Part shown: positions 1-9,941 of the stretch, piece by piece
Numbering within the stretch: the first letter of the stretch is position 1
Layout: each line of letters opens with the position of its first letter
Assembly: GCA_020055645.1 (NCBI GenBank)
Contig: CM034547.1
Location: 38,295,909 to 38,359,908 of the forward strand
Source of the DNA: Tomocerus qinae
Taxonomy: Eukaryota > Arthropoda > Collembola > Entomobryomorpha > Tomoceridae
Direction: 5' to 3'
DNA length: 64,000 bases
Program-made: the position numbers and the translations under genes
The notes under the pieces: generated by a model
The model's database searches: none
The model's input: only the letters and a program-made list of their open reading frames with translations
What the model was told of the DNA's origin: nothing

Positions 1-219
1 ATTTTCCGTTTGATTATCACAATGAAGACAAAGTAAGCGCGCGCTATCTCAGCAACCTATGGTCCGATTTATGCCAAAATCAATAGGGATCGTCAGTGGT
101 CCATGGGCATTGTTTATGCCAAGTTTGGTTATCTTCCGTCATTGCGTTCGAAAGTTATTGTGGGTACGGACGAACGGACAGACAGTCTGGTTCTATATGC
201 TCGCTTCCCCAGGCGAGCT
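1..219 (-). mobile_element. Partial Helentron-like element, 5' part, cut by window edge
   Basis: Read on the minus strand from 219, this begins with AGCTCGCCTG, runs through a short GTCCG-rich tract, and continues with the same unique sequence found at the 5' ends of the copies starting at 22958, 24152 and 25512. Shared landmarks are ACGATAACTTTCGAA-like text and the CGCGCGCT...TTTGTCTTCATT stretch. Its 40-bp repeat array and 3' end would lie left of base 1. Two short ORFs over it are not genes. Confidence 0.75.
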
Positions 220-1506
220 AAAACTCAAGCAGTCTCGAATATTTTTTTATCCCACCTCTACTTCACTTGTATCTCCAAAAAAAATATCTAGGACTTCACT
301 TGGGTACTATTACTCTCCAACCTCCAAGTCTCCAATCGAATCCAAACAAACTCCAAAGTTTCTACCAAGACCGCGAAAACCTATATTTAAAATTGCTTTG
401 GTTGTTCCGTTGTTCGTGGGCTGTTCTATCTCCTCGTCAAAAATGCAATAAAATTAATTTTGTCTAAACTACTAAAATTATTTCAAACATCTAGGTAGGT
501 CATAGGTCATAGGTAAACAACTAACAGGATAGAATATCATTGCGGTTCCAGGTTCAAGCACTCGCAGCAGATGATAAAGAATTTACGATCTATAAAATCT
601 ATGTACTAATTCACTAAATTGTAATAAAATTCTAAGGATTTGACCTAAACTAGGTAAACTTTTTGTTTTTTTACAATAATTTCTTCATTCATCATCTCTA
701 TTTTGTTGGTTTATTCAGTCAAGTTGTAGTAGTTATTTTCAATTATTATTTGGACAGAATTGAATTTTAATCTTTCTTTCATGTAGTGTTTGGCTAAGCG
801 CGAATCTACGGCTGAAGCAGAAACTTAAGCTAGAACAGCATTGACTAGTAACTACCAAGAACCAAGCTACCAAGAGTCGGGTTTTCACACGACAAAGAAC
901 AGCAACCAATGACCTAGTGTTTTTGACGGAATATTTAAAAGACTATTACAGCTGTTTTGGCTGCTCTCTACTCAATTTCAAGTGTATTTACAATTTAATT
1001 CGTTTTCAAATTAGTAGGTAACTATTATCATTACAAAATTACATCTTTCTATTTTGCCTATTTATTTATCGGCACTATAGAAAATTGATCAAGGGGGCCT
1101 TAGCCGCACCAAAAAATATTAATATTGAACACTGTCAAATTTCAAAAACTAGACGCATGTAAGTATTTTAAACTTTCTCAAACAACTTTCCATTTTTTGC
1201 CAAATGTTAGCAATAATATATCTTCCCTCCAGCTCTCCTACTAATTACATGCCTCTGCATATCGCTTCCTTCCAGCCATAGACAATCATCTATAAAAAAT
1301 CGAATTAATTCATTTGTTAATAATTGCATGATATAATAATGTAATGAAAGAATATACTTTTAGTTTAATATCTCGAAGACCAAAAGTAGTTGATACGGCC
1401 TATTATGTTCTTCGTACGTATATTTTTATTTTATTATTATTATATTGTAATAATTAATCAATGTTTTAACTTTGTCGAATATTGTAAATATGGTTTCAGA
1501 AATACA
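220..1506. other. Intergenic and upstream region of CHMP7
   Basis: No coding region or recognised repeat was found. This AT-rich stretch should contain the CHMP7 promoter and 5' UTR. There are upstream ATGs close to the gene, for example at 1405, but they open into a short tyrosine- and isoleucine-rich stretch unlike any ESCRT-III protein. Confidence 0.5.
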
Positions 1507-2790
1507 ATGGATAAAAGTTCATGTAAGATGTCACCATCAATTGCGTGTATATCCAAAGATGAAGATCGGCTTACTGCCTTATATTCACCTATGCGGCCCA
1601 AAAATCTTAACCCTGAACACTGGGATAGGAAAACAAAATTCTGGGTAACGGCAATAGAAGAAGTTATACAGTATAGGACCACCTTTACAATGAAAGAACT
1701 TCAAGAAGCTTTTACAATTACAAATCGTGTTCCTGCATGCCTTCCTGATGTGATACATTATCTTCACGCCAATAAAAATATTGCTGTAGTGAAAGATGTT
1801 TTAGACGGTGCAGTAAAAGAAAAATCTGGTTCAACGGGATGGAACTACTGGCCAGAAAAATCTATTCGATGGTGCGTGGAAAAAATTAATGTGTTTAATC
1901 CCTTGGCTTATTGGAGGGCTCCACCAATGCTTTTGACCACTGAACGTTATGTCTATGTAAGTCAACTGCAACACTTTACAGAGAAAGTTTTGTCGCTTAC
2001 AAAGTTGCAAAACAAAGTAATGAGTGTGGAAGAATGGAAGAGGGAAATGAAAGAATTAACTCAACTCGAAAATGACGAAGAATTACTCTTTACTTACATG
2101 AGGGAAAGTGGCAAAGTGGTGGTAGACACAATAGGCTCAACAGAAGTCATCAAAATGGGGTCAACGTCATCAAAAGAGATTATGGCAATTAGCGATGTGG
2201 AGAAAAAGGAATATGAAGTAAGAAAAACAAAAGAACGCCTCGAAATTGATTTAGAAAAATTATACCAAAAACAAAAAGATTTAGACAATTTGTTGCGTAC
2301 GGCTTTACGTGAGGGAAAGAGAAAAACAGCGAAACATCACCTTCGAGGTAAAAAGGTGGTAGAACAGCGTAGTGAAAAAATTCTGACGTTAGTAGATAAT
2401 TTATCCTCACTATTGCTTGCTATCGAAGACGCTAATTCAGATGCATTAGTCATTTCTGCTTATGAGTCCGGTAAAAAAGCTATAGATATGATTTTTAAAG
2501 AAAATAATTTGACAACAGACAGAGTAATAGAAACTATGTTAGACCTGCAAGACGTTCTAGAGAAGCATAATGAGATAGCAGAATCTATTTCAACTTCCGC
2601 CATTGAAAACGATAACTTAGATGAACTAGACAAAGAGTTGGAACTTCTTCTACAAGAAGATGAACAAAAGGCAATGATCAATGACCACGAAGATGCTTTG
2701 CATCAATTAAAAGACTTAACTTTAGACGATCTGGACAATTTAGTACCACAAACAGAAAGTAAAACGAAAAACTGCGTAGCAGTATCTTAA
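1507..2790 (+). CDS. CHMP7: Charged multivesicular body protein 7 (ESCRT-III)
   Basis: CHMP7 is an ESCRT-III/ESCRT-II hybrid. In the known family it is recruited by the inner nuclear membrane protein LEM2 to reseal the reforming nuclear envelope, and it nucleates other ESCRT-III subunits. The 427-residue product has the family layout: an N-terminal winged-helix region (about residues 20-190, with the W-rich blocks PEHWDRKTKFW and GWNYWPEKSIRWCVEK), then a charged helical Snf7 core (about 205-385), then an acidic tail with LDKELELLLQEDE and LKDLTLDDLDNL resembling MIT-interacting helices. Human CHMP7 is about 450 residues, so length fits. I chose the ATG at 1507; the frame is open further upstream, but that extension starts from TTG and is hydrophobic, unlike the family. 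The gene is a single exon, which could mean an intronless gene or an old retrocopy; there are no frame breaks. Confidence 0.95.
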   Translation: MDKSSCKMSPSIACISKDEDRLTALYSPMRPKNLNPEHWDRKTKFWVTAIEEVIQYRTTFTMKELQEAFTITNRVPACLPDVIHYLHANKNIAVVKDVLDGAVKEKSGSTGWNYWPEKSIRWCVEKINVFNPLAYWRAPPMLLTTERYVYVSQLQHFTEKVLSLTKLQNKVMSVEEWKREMKELTQLENDEELLFTYMRESGKVVVDTIGSTEVIKMGSTSSKEIMAISDVEKKEYEVRKTKERLEIDLEKLYQKQKDLDNLLRTALREGKRKTAKHHLRGKKVVEQRSEKILTLVDNLSSLLLAIEDANSDALVISAYESGKKAIDMIFKENNLTTDRVIETMLDLQDVLEKHNEIAESISTSAIENDNLDELDKELELLLQEDEQKAMINDHEDALHQLKDLTLDDLDNLVPQTESKTKNCVAVS

Positions 2791-3597
2791 AGAATTCTGT
2801 AGTTAATCGTTATATGTATATATTATGTAAATATTTTAATGGTTCTGCCTGTTTTATCCGCTTCTACCCCAACCCAATGTCACCATATTTATAGTTAACC
2901 GCATATTAAGTTATTATGTATTATTGTATTAAATTAGATTGTTGATTATAATTGTTAGTTGACTAACTGAACTTTGGATAGTAGAAATACAGAGATAGAC
3001 AATACATGATACATTTTCATTGCAATCGTTTTAGCTTTTAACATAATTGATTTCACCAAAATTTGGTACTTCACTTGGTAATACTTGGTATGACTTTTAG
3101 AAAATTTTTAAGCAGGATTATATTGAATATTGATGTTTTAATCTCGTATTTCATTATTTTACTATCTGAAAAATTATATTGAAGGTGGAAACGAATCATA
3201 TTATTCGTATACGTGCCTTAAAATCATAAAATAATTTATACTAATTGTTGACCTGAAATGACCTTAAAATATTCTAATTTAATTAGGTAACTGCAATGCT
3301 GTAATTCTAGCTAAGTTAATATAACTACATGGGCCAGAGCCTGGCTTACAATACAATTGAAATTGAAACTAATGTTGAAATTTGCGAAGAATAAAAATTA
3401 AGACAAGTGTTAAGTACTATAATATTCGAGATTTTGAGATACTGCAACTGATGCAAATGCAAAACTGATTTATGCATAAACATGTTCCTTGACATTAAAC
3501 GGCCAGTCAGTCGCTTTTTAGTTAGGTAAAAAAACCATTGCAAAACGGAAATATAATGGCAGATCCCTTGTCTAGAGTTTATTTGGTCTATAGATAC
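2791..3597. other. CHMP7 3' UTR and intergenic DNA
   Basis: AT-rich sequence with no coding signal on either strand. A 65-codon minus-strand frame at 3346-3543 has no recognisable features. Confidence 0.5.
2928..2933 (+). terminator. Putative CHMP7 poly(A) signal (ATTAAA)
   Basis: This is the first canonical-type hexamer after the CHMP7 stop, 138 bases downstream. It is the common ATTAAA variant. The cleavage site is not determined. Confidence 0.4.
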
Positions 3598-3605
3598 TTA
3601 GATAC

Positions 3606-3865
3606 CAGTGTTCCATTTTAGCCGGCTAAAAATGATTTTGACCAGCCAGCCGGCTAAATTGGCTGAAATGGCTAGTGGCTAAAATGGCCAAAAATCATGG
3701 GTTTTCAAATTTCTCGCCAAATCAAGAATGATTTTCTCAGTTCACATAGCCCCATTTGACTATTTTCGGCCATTTTAGCCAGTGGCAAAAAAGAATTTCA
3801 ACCAGCCGGCCGGCCATTTTTAGCCAGCCATATTAACCAACCAGCCGGCTGGTCATCGAACACTG
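3606..3865. mobile_element. hAT-type MITE, copy 1
   Basis: This 260-bp element starts CAGTGTTCCATTTTAGCC and ends in GAACACTG. It is flanked by a perfect 8-bp duplication TTAGATAC (3598-3605 and 3866-3873). The 8-bp TSD and CAGTGTT terminus are typical of hAT. The interior is packed with overlapping AGCCGGCT and GGCTAAAATGG palindromes. A second copy lies at 14070-14261. Confidence 0.9.
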
Positions 3866-5090
3866 TTAGATACCCAATTGCCTCAGCAAATGGGAAATGG
3901 GTCTACTATCGTTGGCTCTACCAAATGCATTCTGTTTGCCACGGATTCCATGCAAACAACCTACTGTCTAGTGTGTCTAGCTTTATAAAAATCCGAATGA
4001 TGACCTCTAGTAACCCTATTTAGCTCCGCCTCATGCTCCGCCTATAACAAATGTTGTGGTTACTATAGGTCACCCACTAAGGTCACCCACTAGACTAAGG
4101 TCACCCACTAGAATCACCCAACATCAGTCCTCTACTTCCCCTGTGGTATGGCGATAAGCCTTCTGATTGGCTGAAAGCAATATATCCGGAATTACGGGCT
4201 ATGTTCGGCCCTTTAAAAAATTGTGACTGCAAACGAATATAGGGCTGAAATTTTTTGTGCTTGATGCTTACATATTTAAGCCTCATATATGTAGAAATCA
4301 GCGAGTTCCTATCTCTGAAACTTGAGTAATTAATTTTTTAAGAAGACAACATTACTGTGTATTAAGATAGGAAAATAAAAATTCTGAAACAATTAATTAA
4401 AAAAAACATATACTGCAAGCTCCGAATCTCATGAAATTTGGATCAGTCAGAGATTGCACACTGATGAAGGACATGCGTAAGTTTTACGAGGTTCCTATCT
4501 CTAGTTTCGGAAATATTGCAGTCGAAACAAATTTTTAGTTAAGCTTTTATACATTTTATATGCACATACAGGCACAAAGGCGAATTGAATGTGCTAATCA
4601 GATAATGACGTCATAAATCGTCCTTCTGATTTTCAGTTACCATAGTCATCTACCAATCTAGTACAATGTAACAATTCTAATCTCTTGACTCACAGCAACA
4701 AAAGGTGAACGTACAGGGGCTGTATACGACAAGTTCTCTCCATATTAAGGGGGCTGTTCCTGAATTAATTCAAAAGCTTGAAATATTTCGAATTCAAACA
4801 AAATATGCTTTTAATGTTAGCCGAAACCCGCCCAGCCACGTTGGTTTGGTAGAGTACTCAGTGGTCTGACTAATCAATGCGTGCTTTAATTATCAGTTCG
4901 ATTCTTTTGCTGGGCGAAATGGCCGACTGCTGTTTAAAGGCGAGTGTTTGAGTTGTTATTATGGAATTAGGACAAGTACGAGCCCGCAGATACAAGGGCC
5001 ATCACATGGATACCTCGTCTCGACTACGAGAGTAGCTTGGATAACCTGTCTTTGTTGGGCTAGTAGACTTCCGATAACAGTCCTACAACA

Positions 5091-5110
5091 GATAGATAGA
5101 TAGATAGATA
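5091..5110. repeat. LINE 3' tail, tetranucleotide repeat
   Basis: About five GATA units on the + strand, which read as TATC at the 3' end of the minus-strand LINE, directly against the TSD. A microsatellite tail rather than poly(A) is seen in some non-LTR clades. Confidence 0.85.
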
Positions 5111-5302
5111 TTTATTACTGTGTTTCTTGAATTGACATTCACCACACAAAATATTGATTATAAATTTTTGACAATATTGTTAAGTACTTTATATAAATTT
5201 AAATCTAAATTTTACATTAGTTTTGTAAGATTTGTTGTATAGGCTGAATTGCTAGGAGGTAGCGGTAGATTGGCAATGTGTTATTTAATTTTAAAATGTA
5301 TA

Positions 5303-8300
5303 TCATTCGTTAACTATCCACGAACGTAGTTTAAGTATTCTAACAAAGTAATTGTAAAGTTTATTTAAGTCTTCTATGTTGCTAGTCTCCAGTACAGTAA
5401 CATAGTCAACTGCGTTAGAGTTTATAGGAGTTAGGATGTTTTGTAAAAAGCTATTTCTAATTGGATTATACACTAAACAATTTACCATAATATGATATAG
5501 ATTTTCACATTCTTCATTAGGATTATTACAGATAGTACAGAGTTCATTAACTTTTAGATCATATTTTATATTATTAACGTATATACGTGGCGAGTATATG
5601 TTAAATGTTCTTAGTTGACAAATTACCTGGATTTTTGGTAACGGAATTCTTAATAGTAAATAGTCTTGTGGCAGTAATTCATTAATTCTAAGGTTCTTAT
5701 ATATAGAACACGTGGTTGCTCTGGACTTTTTCTCTAGGTCAGCTTGTCTATTAATGTCAATTACCCTCATAACCATTTCACTTGCATATTTGACAATAAT
5801 ATCCACCGATTGAGAATGCCACACAAAGCCAAACCCGATACTTTCAATGACACATCGCATTTGGGAAGCCCAATTATATTTGTCCAAACTATTTTGTTTT
5901 TTATCTTCCTTAAATAAGGTATCATATAGTATCCTGGGGTAGCGATCATCTTTCATGTCTAAAATTTTGATCCATAGCCTAATTGCTGCCTTAAAGACCA
6001 TTGTAAAGACCTTCGCTCTCCCAGTTTCTAATCGTACAACATAATTTGGGGTATTCCTTGGAAGCTTTAGTAATCTTTTGAAAAAGTGCAATTGAAGAGT
6101 TTCCAGTTCATTTTCGTGGCGTAAACCCCAGGTCGCGCTATTGTACAAAAGGCTGGACTGACAGATAGAATCAAAGATTGTGACTCTGGAGTACCAACTA
6201 TCCATTTTCGACCGAGTAAGAATGTCCCAGACTATTCCTATTTTTGCAGATGCTCGTTTTATAAAGTCTTTAGCTGCGTTATCAAATAAACCTGACGAAG
6301 AAAATAATACACCAAGATATGTAAAGCAGCTTACAATTTCCAGTTCACTACCCGAATACAAAAATTTTGCTGATTGTTTTAAGCGCCCTGCTTTGTTAAA
6401 AACCATAACTTTCGTCTTAGAAATGTTAACAGTTAGTTTCTTTTTGTCACAATACCCTTTTAGGAGATTCAATTTTAGTTGAAGCGACCGCGGCGATCGC
6501 GCCAACAAAATTAAATCGTCCGCGTACATAAGTAAGTGAATCCCCTTCCCCTCTCCAATATCAACCTTAGATAGGCAGCTATTTTCAAAAACGTCCTCTA
6601 AGTCGTGAACATAGAGGCAGAACAAGAGGGGCGAGGTTATCTCTCCCTGCATTATCCCTTGTGTCATTTTTATTGAATTACTGTGCCCATCAGGGGCTTT
6701 TACTATCAATTTTGCTTTATTATAAAGAGATTGTACGATTTTTATTATTTTTGAGCTTATTTTTAGGTTTTCTAACGTCTTCCATAGTAAATTGAAATTT
6801 ACAGAATCGAAGCATCTCTCAAAATCCACGAAAGCAGCATAGAGGTCCGTATTTAAATATCTAATATTGTATTGAATAATACCATTTAATGTAAAAATGT
6901 GGTCGTCACAACCTCTTCCTTTTCGGAAGCCAGCTTGTGCTTCAGGGATAATGTTATGGTTATCTGTAAAGAGGGCTAGTCTTGCTAATACAATAAAAGT
7001 GAACCATTTAAGCATAGTATTTAATAGTGAAATTCCTCTATAGTTTCGTGGATTTTGTGCATCGCCCTTCTTGTAAATAAGAGCTACTTCAATTTCAGAC
7101 CATTTATCTGGCATTTCTTCCTTTTCCATTACAGTGTTGAATAAACGTAAAGTTTCTACCTGTAACTCGTTTGGGATACTTTTGAGGAATTCATTTTTGA
7201 TTCCGTCAGAACCTGGACTTTTGCCATTCTTCAACTTTTTACACGCCTGAGAGAATTCCATGTCACAAATGGGTTTGTCTAGCTCTTCTACCGAGCAAGG
7301 CGACGGGATATAGGTAGGCTCTGTATATTGTGGCATCACATTGCTATAAAATTCTTCCCATTCTGCCTTACTAATGATATTGCCCTGCCCACTCCTCGGG
7401 CGGAAGAGATCTACACAATTCCAAAAGTCAACATTATTTATTAAATTAGCTAGTCTAGATTTTATCTTAGAATTGTGTTCCTTCTTTTTGCGCACATACA
7501 ATGCTCTCAGATCGGTTTTAAGCCGGTTGGCGGTACACTCCAAGTCCCGACGGAAATTCAACTTTCGACATTTCCTTCTAGCTAGCAGATACTCTTTCTT
7601 TTTGTCAACGCACTCTTTATCAAACCAGATTTGATTTTTAACCAAAGGTTGCCTTATAAGTGGCACTGATCTCGTCATATCACATTCTCTGGCAGCAGAC
7701 TTAATACCGGAGGTGATATAATCGTATAGATAATTTACATCATCATTGTCATTGCACACATTACTCTCGCACCATTTACTAATACTCTTGATATACAATT
7801 CACATTTACCATCATCCCAGAAAAATGATTCCCTTAGGATTGGCTTATCATTAACAATTCCAATTGTGTCATAATAATTACTTTTGATTGTTACCTGGCA
7901 CATATTATGATCCGATAACCCTATATCGTCAATGATTCTGAAATCAACAATATCTGAGATAAAGTTATTATTTACACATATAATGTCATTCACACTTTTA
8001 CCTTGGGTAGAGACATATGTAAATTGACCTTGTAAATCTGAAGGGCAACGGCCATTCAGGATTACAAGTCCCATATTTTCTAAGCTTTGTAATAGTGAAT
8101 TACCTCTCGAGTCTACTTTTAAGTCCTTAGAACTACGCATTTCTAACACGTTCGTGTCTTTACAGATGTCTCTATCACAGAATCCCATATTGCCAATTCG
8201 GGAGTTTATGTCCCCACCAAATACTATTTTTATATTTTTATACTTATCTTGTAATCCAAAATAACTGTCTTCAAATAAGTCCATAATTATTTTAACGTCT

Positions 8301-8746
8301 TTTTTTTGATTTAAGTACATAACAATAACAATTATTAAATTTTTTGTTACTTTTTCTTTAATTAATAAGATTATCCAAATGTCAGTTATTTCAATAGTAT
8401 CAACAATATCGAAAATACTTACATTTACCAAAATTGCCAATCCACCGCTTGCTCTGCCCTTTTGTTTATCTTTTAAAGCTCTACTGCAGATAGAGACAAA
8501 TTTATTAAAGGGCGGAGGGAGGGAGAGATCACTTGTTGTGGAGATCCAAGTTTCTGTAATACAGATTATTGAACTTTGTGATAAGAAATTTTTTTCCTTA
8601 ATATCTAGATTGGAAAATTTAGCAATACCATTGCAGTTCCAGTAAGTTATCGAAAAATTTTTTTGTATTTCATTTTTGTATAAGTCATTAGTAATTAGGA
8701 TGGGATTAGAGGATGGAGGAGGAGTAAAAGTAGACTCGTCGTTATA
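5303..8746 (-). CDS. LINE ORF2: endonuclease-reverse transcriptase
   Basis: A 1147-codon open frame that begins with the codon right after the ORF1 TGA. The N-terminal APE-type endonuclease nicks target DNA: ITYWNCNG (about residues 33-40), ITETW (64-68, catalytic Glu), FGGDINSR (176-183) and SDH (278-280). The reverse transcriptase copies the RNA at the nick: NYRGISLL, GFRKGRGCDDHIFTL, FVDFERCFDS (about 639-648) and YADD (741-744, catalytic). Near the C terminus is a zinc-binding-like CTIC...EEC...H...C motif (about 1067 onward). All catalytic motifs are present and there is no internal stop. The first in-frame ATG is at codon 143, after the catalytic Asn and Glu, so a conventional AUG start cannot give a whole endonuclease. 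Expression by readthrough of the TGA or a non-AUG restart is therefore inferred. Confidence 0.95.
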   Translation of the reverse strand, partial: YNDESTFTPPPSSNPILITNDLYKNEIQKNFSITYWNCNGIAKFSNLDIKEKNFLSQSSIICITETWISTTSDLSLPPPFNKFVSICSRALKDKQKGRASGGLAILVNVSIFDIVDTIEITDIWIILLIKEKVTKNLIIVIVMYLNQKKDVKIIMDLFEDSYFGLQDKYKNIKIVFGGDINSRIGNMGFCDRDICKDTNVLEMRSSKDLKVDSRGNSLLQSLENMGLVILNGRCPSDLQGQFTYVSTQGKSVNDIICVNNNFISDIVDFRIIDDIGLSDHNMCQVTIKSNYYDTIGIVNDKPILRESFFWDDGKCELYIKSISKWCESNVCNDNDDVNYLYDYITSGIKSAARECDMTRSVPLIRQPLVKNQIWFDKECVDKKKEYLLARRKCRKLNFRRDLECTANRLKTDLRALYVRKKKEHNSKIKSRLANLINNVDFWNCVDLFRPRSGQGNIISKAEWEEFYSNVMPQYTEPTYIPSPCSVEELDKPICDMEFSQACKKLKNGKSPGSDGIKNEFLKSIPNELQVETLRLFNTVMEKEEMPDKWSEIEVALIYKKGDAQNPRNYRGISLLNTMLKWFTFIVLARLALFTDNHNIIPEAQAGFRKGRGCDDHIFTLNGIIQYNIRYLNTDLYAAFVDFERCFDSVNFNLLWKTLENLKISSKIIKIVQSLYNKAKLIVKAPDGHSNSIKMTQGIMQGEITSPLLFCLYVHDLEDVFENSCLSKVDIGEGKGIHLLMYADDLILLARSPRSLQLKLNLLKGYCDKKKLTVNISKTKVMVFNKAGRLKQSAKFLYSGSELEIVSCFTYLGVLFSSSGLFDNAAKDFIKRASAKIGIVWDILTRSKMDSWYSRVTIFDSICQSSLLYNSATWGLRHENELETLQLHFFKRLLKLPRNTPNYVVRLETGRAKVFTMVFKAAIRLWIKILDMKDDRYPRILYDTLFKEDKKQNSLDKYNWASQMRCVIESIGFGFVWHSQSVDIIVKYASEMVMRVIDINRQADLEKKSRATTCSIYKNLRINELLPQDYLLLRIPLPKIQVICQLRTFNIYSPRIYVNNIKYDLKVNELCTICNNPNEECENLYHIMVNCLVYNPIRNSFLQNILTPINSNAVDYVTVLETSNIEDLNKLYNYFVRILKLRSWIVNE

Positions 8747-9691
8747 TCAATCAGTGTTACTTGCCATGTTGTCAGTTTCCAGGTTGACAGACGGGTTCCT
8801 GATTACAGCTTCTATTTCGTCATTGTTCCCGATTTTGTAGAGGATATCGTTAATAAACAGACGTAGTCCCGATAGAGTGGCCTTTTTCCCCTGTGATTTT
8901 GCCGTTTTCATTGCCTCGAGTAGAATTTTTTTCTGTCGTTCTTCTTCTTTTGTATAGTCAGCGGAGATGAAAACTTTATCCACATGGTTCCGATTAATGT
9001 TGAACGTTTTCAGTTTCTTTGCGTTTTTTAAAACGTCGATTTTGCTAGAGATTGTTTCCATTTTTGCCAATAAACGCTTTGAGCCTGACTTGTGTGGAGG
9101 AAGCAGTATCACAGAATGAACATTAGTTTTAACATCAAGAATTTTTTGTAGGAAAGATTCTAGTGCCTGAGTTTTGGATTTAAAATTAGGTCGATTTATG
9201 TCCAGTCCACTAATAATTAAATTCTTACGTTTTGATTCGGATTGAGAGGAGTGGACTTGTTTTTGAAGGTTTTTTATTTCTGCCTGCTGGCTTAACAGCT
9301 GTTCCTGAAGTCGGTCGAATTGGGATTCTAAGGTGTTGGTTCTTTCTTCCAATTCACGTACCACGTTAACAATCGTACCCAAATTACCTTGTATTATTTT
9401 GAGTGGGTTGATGATTGCATTAAGTCCTTTCTTAAACATTCCTAGATTCAGATTGTCGTTATCCGAACCAATTAGATTAGGCATACTAAATTGAATTTCT
9501 GTGTCAATTGTGTCGAGAGGTGTTCCAGTGATTTCAGATCTGCATCTTTTCCAGTTGGGTATTTTGGATGACGGAGTAGTTGTAGGAGTACTTGATTTTT
9601 TGAATTGATCGAATCGGCCAGCATACTTATTTGGGGTAATAGGTCGTTTATTTTCGTCTTCGGTTAGGTCCATTGGTTTTCCCGCTTCCAT
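8747..9691 (-). CDS. LINE ORF1: coiled-coil RNA-binding protein
   Basis: The 314-residue product starts at ATG 9691; the frame is open three codons further, to a GTG. ORF1 proteins of LINEs bind the element RNA and form the RNP. After a polar N-terminal third (rich in Thr, Pro, Lys and Asp) comes a heptad-like coiled coil (about 108-150, ELEERTNTLESQFDRLQEQL), then a region starting KRKNLIISGL (about 155) that resembles the RRM-like fold of L1-type ORF1, then a basic C-terminal region with KEEERQKKILLEAMK (about 248-262). No CCHC knuckles are seen. The TGA stop (8747-8749) is in the same frame as ORF2. RNA binding is inferred from position and shape, not from a diagnostic motif. Confidence 0.85.
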   Translation of the reverse strand: MEAGKPMDLTEDENKRPITPNKYAGRFDQFKKSSTPTTTPSSKIPNWKRCRSEITGTPLDTIDTEIQFSMPNLIGSDNDNLNLGMFKKGLNAIINPLKIIQGNLGTIVNVVRELEERTNTLESQFDRLQEQLLSQQAEIKNLQKQVHSSQSESKRKNLIISGLDINRPNFKSKTQALESFLQKILDVKTNVHSVILLPPHKSGSKRLLAKMETISSKIDVLKNAKKLKTFNINRNHVDKVFISADYTKEEERQKKILLEAMKTAKSQGKKATLSGLRLFINDILYKIGNNDEIEAVIRNPSVNLETDNMASNTD

Positions 9692-9941
9692 TTCTTCCAC
9701 TTGCTCCAGAGCGCCGTGTGAAGGATATGCACCAATTTTCCAAAATTATTTTCTGTTTTGAGATCAGTCTGTTTGTTCAGTCCGTGTTTGGAATTTAGGT
9801 GGGAAAGGGGTGGGGAACTTTGGTGATGGGTAAAGGGGTGGTCTAAAAACTTATAAGTATGTGTTTGCGGAATTTTAACAAAAATATTTTTCAGAAGAAT
9901 CAAACCTACACCTCTCACAACCAAATCTCCCGCCCTCTCCT
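9692..9941 (-). promoter_or_regulatory. LINE 5' UTR with presumed internal promoter
   Basis: These 250 bases precede ORF1 and abut the TSD. Full-length LINEs usually carry an internal promoter here. No specific motif could be assigned. An 86-codon frame over it is treated as chance. Confidence 0.4.

Larger units (their letters stand above)
5092..9941 (-). mobile_element. Full-length non-LTR retrotransposon (LINE), apparently intact
   Basis: A 4.85-kb element on the minus strand with 5' UTR (9692-9941), ORF1, ORF2, a 3' UTR of about 190 bp and a short tetranucleotide tail. It is bounded by a perfect 13-bp TSD AGTCCTACAACAG at 5079-5091 and 9942-9954. Both ORFs are open apart from one TGA between them, and the TSD is perfect, so insertion is recent. 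It carries an apurinic-type endonuclease and reverse transcriptase, plus a coiled-coil ORF1. No RNase H domain was recognised. The clade is not assigned; the RT block NYRGISLL and the CTIC...H...C tail occur in several invertebrate LINE lineages. Confidence 0.95.

Noticed and set aside
59-467. Short ORFs at the left edge
   Set aside because: They fall on a Helentron-like element fragment and its flank; the peptides have no protein character.
1390-1506. N-terminal extension of CHMP7 from a TTG or the ATG at 1405
   Set aside because: It is a Tyr/Ile/Phe-rich stretch with no match to the family; the ATG at 1507 gives a normal-length protein.
2773-2790. CHMP7 C-terminal CVAVS as a prenylation CaaX box
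   Set aside because: The Cys is five residues from the end, not four, and CHMP7 proteins are not known to be prenylated.
9664-9924. 86-codon minus-strand frame upstream of LINE ORF1
   Set aside because: It lies over the LINE 5' UTR, has no domain, and overlaps the ORF1 start in another frame.
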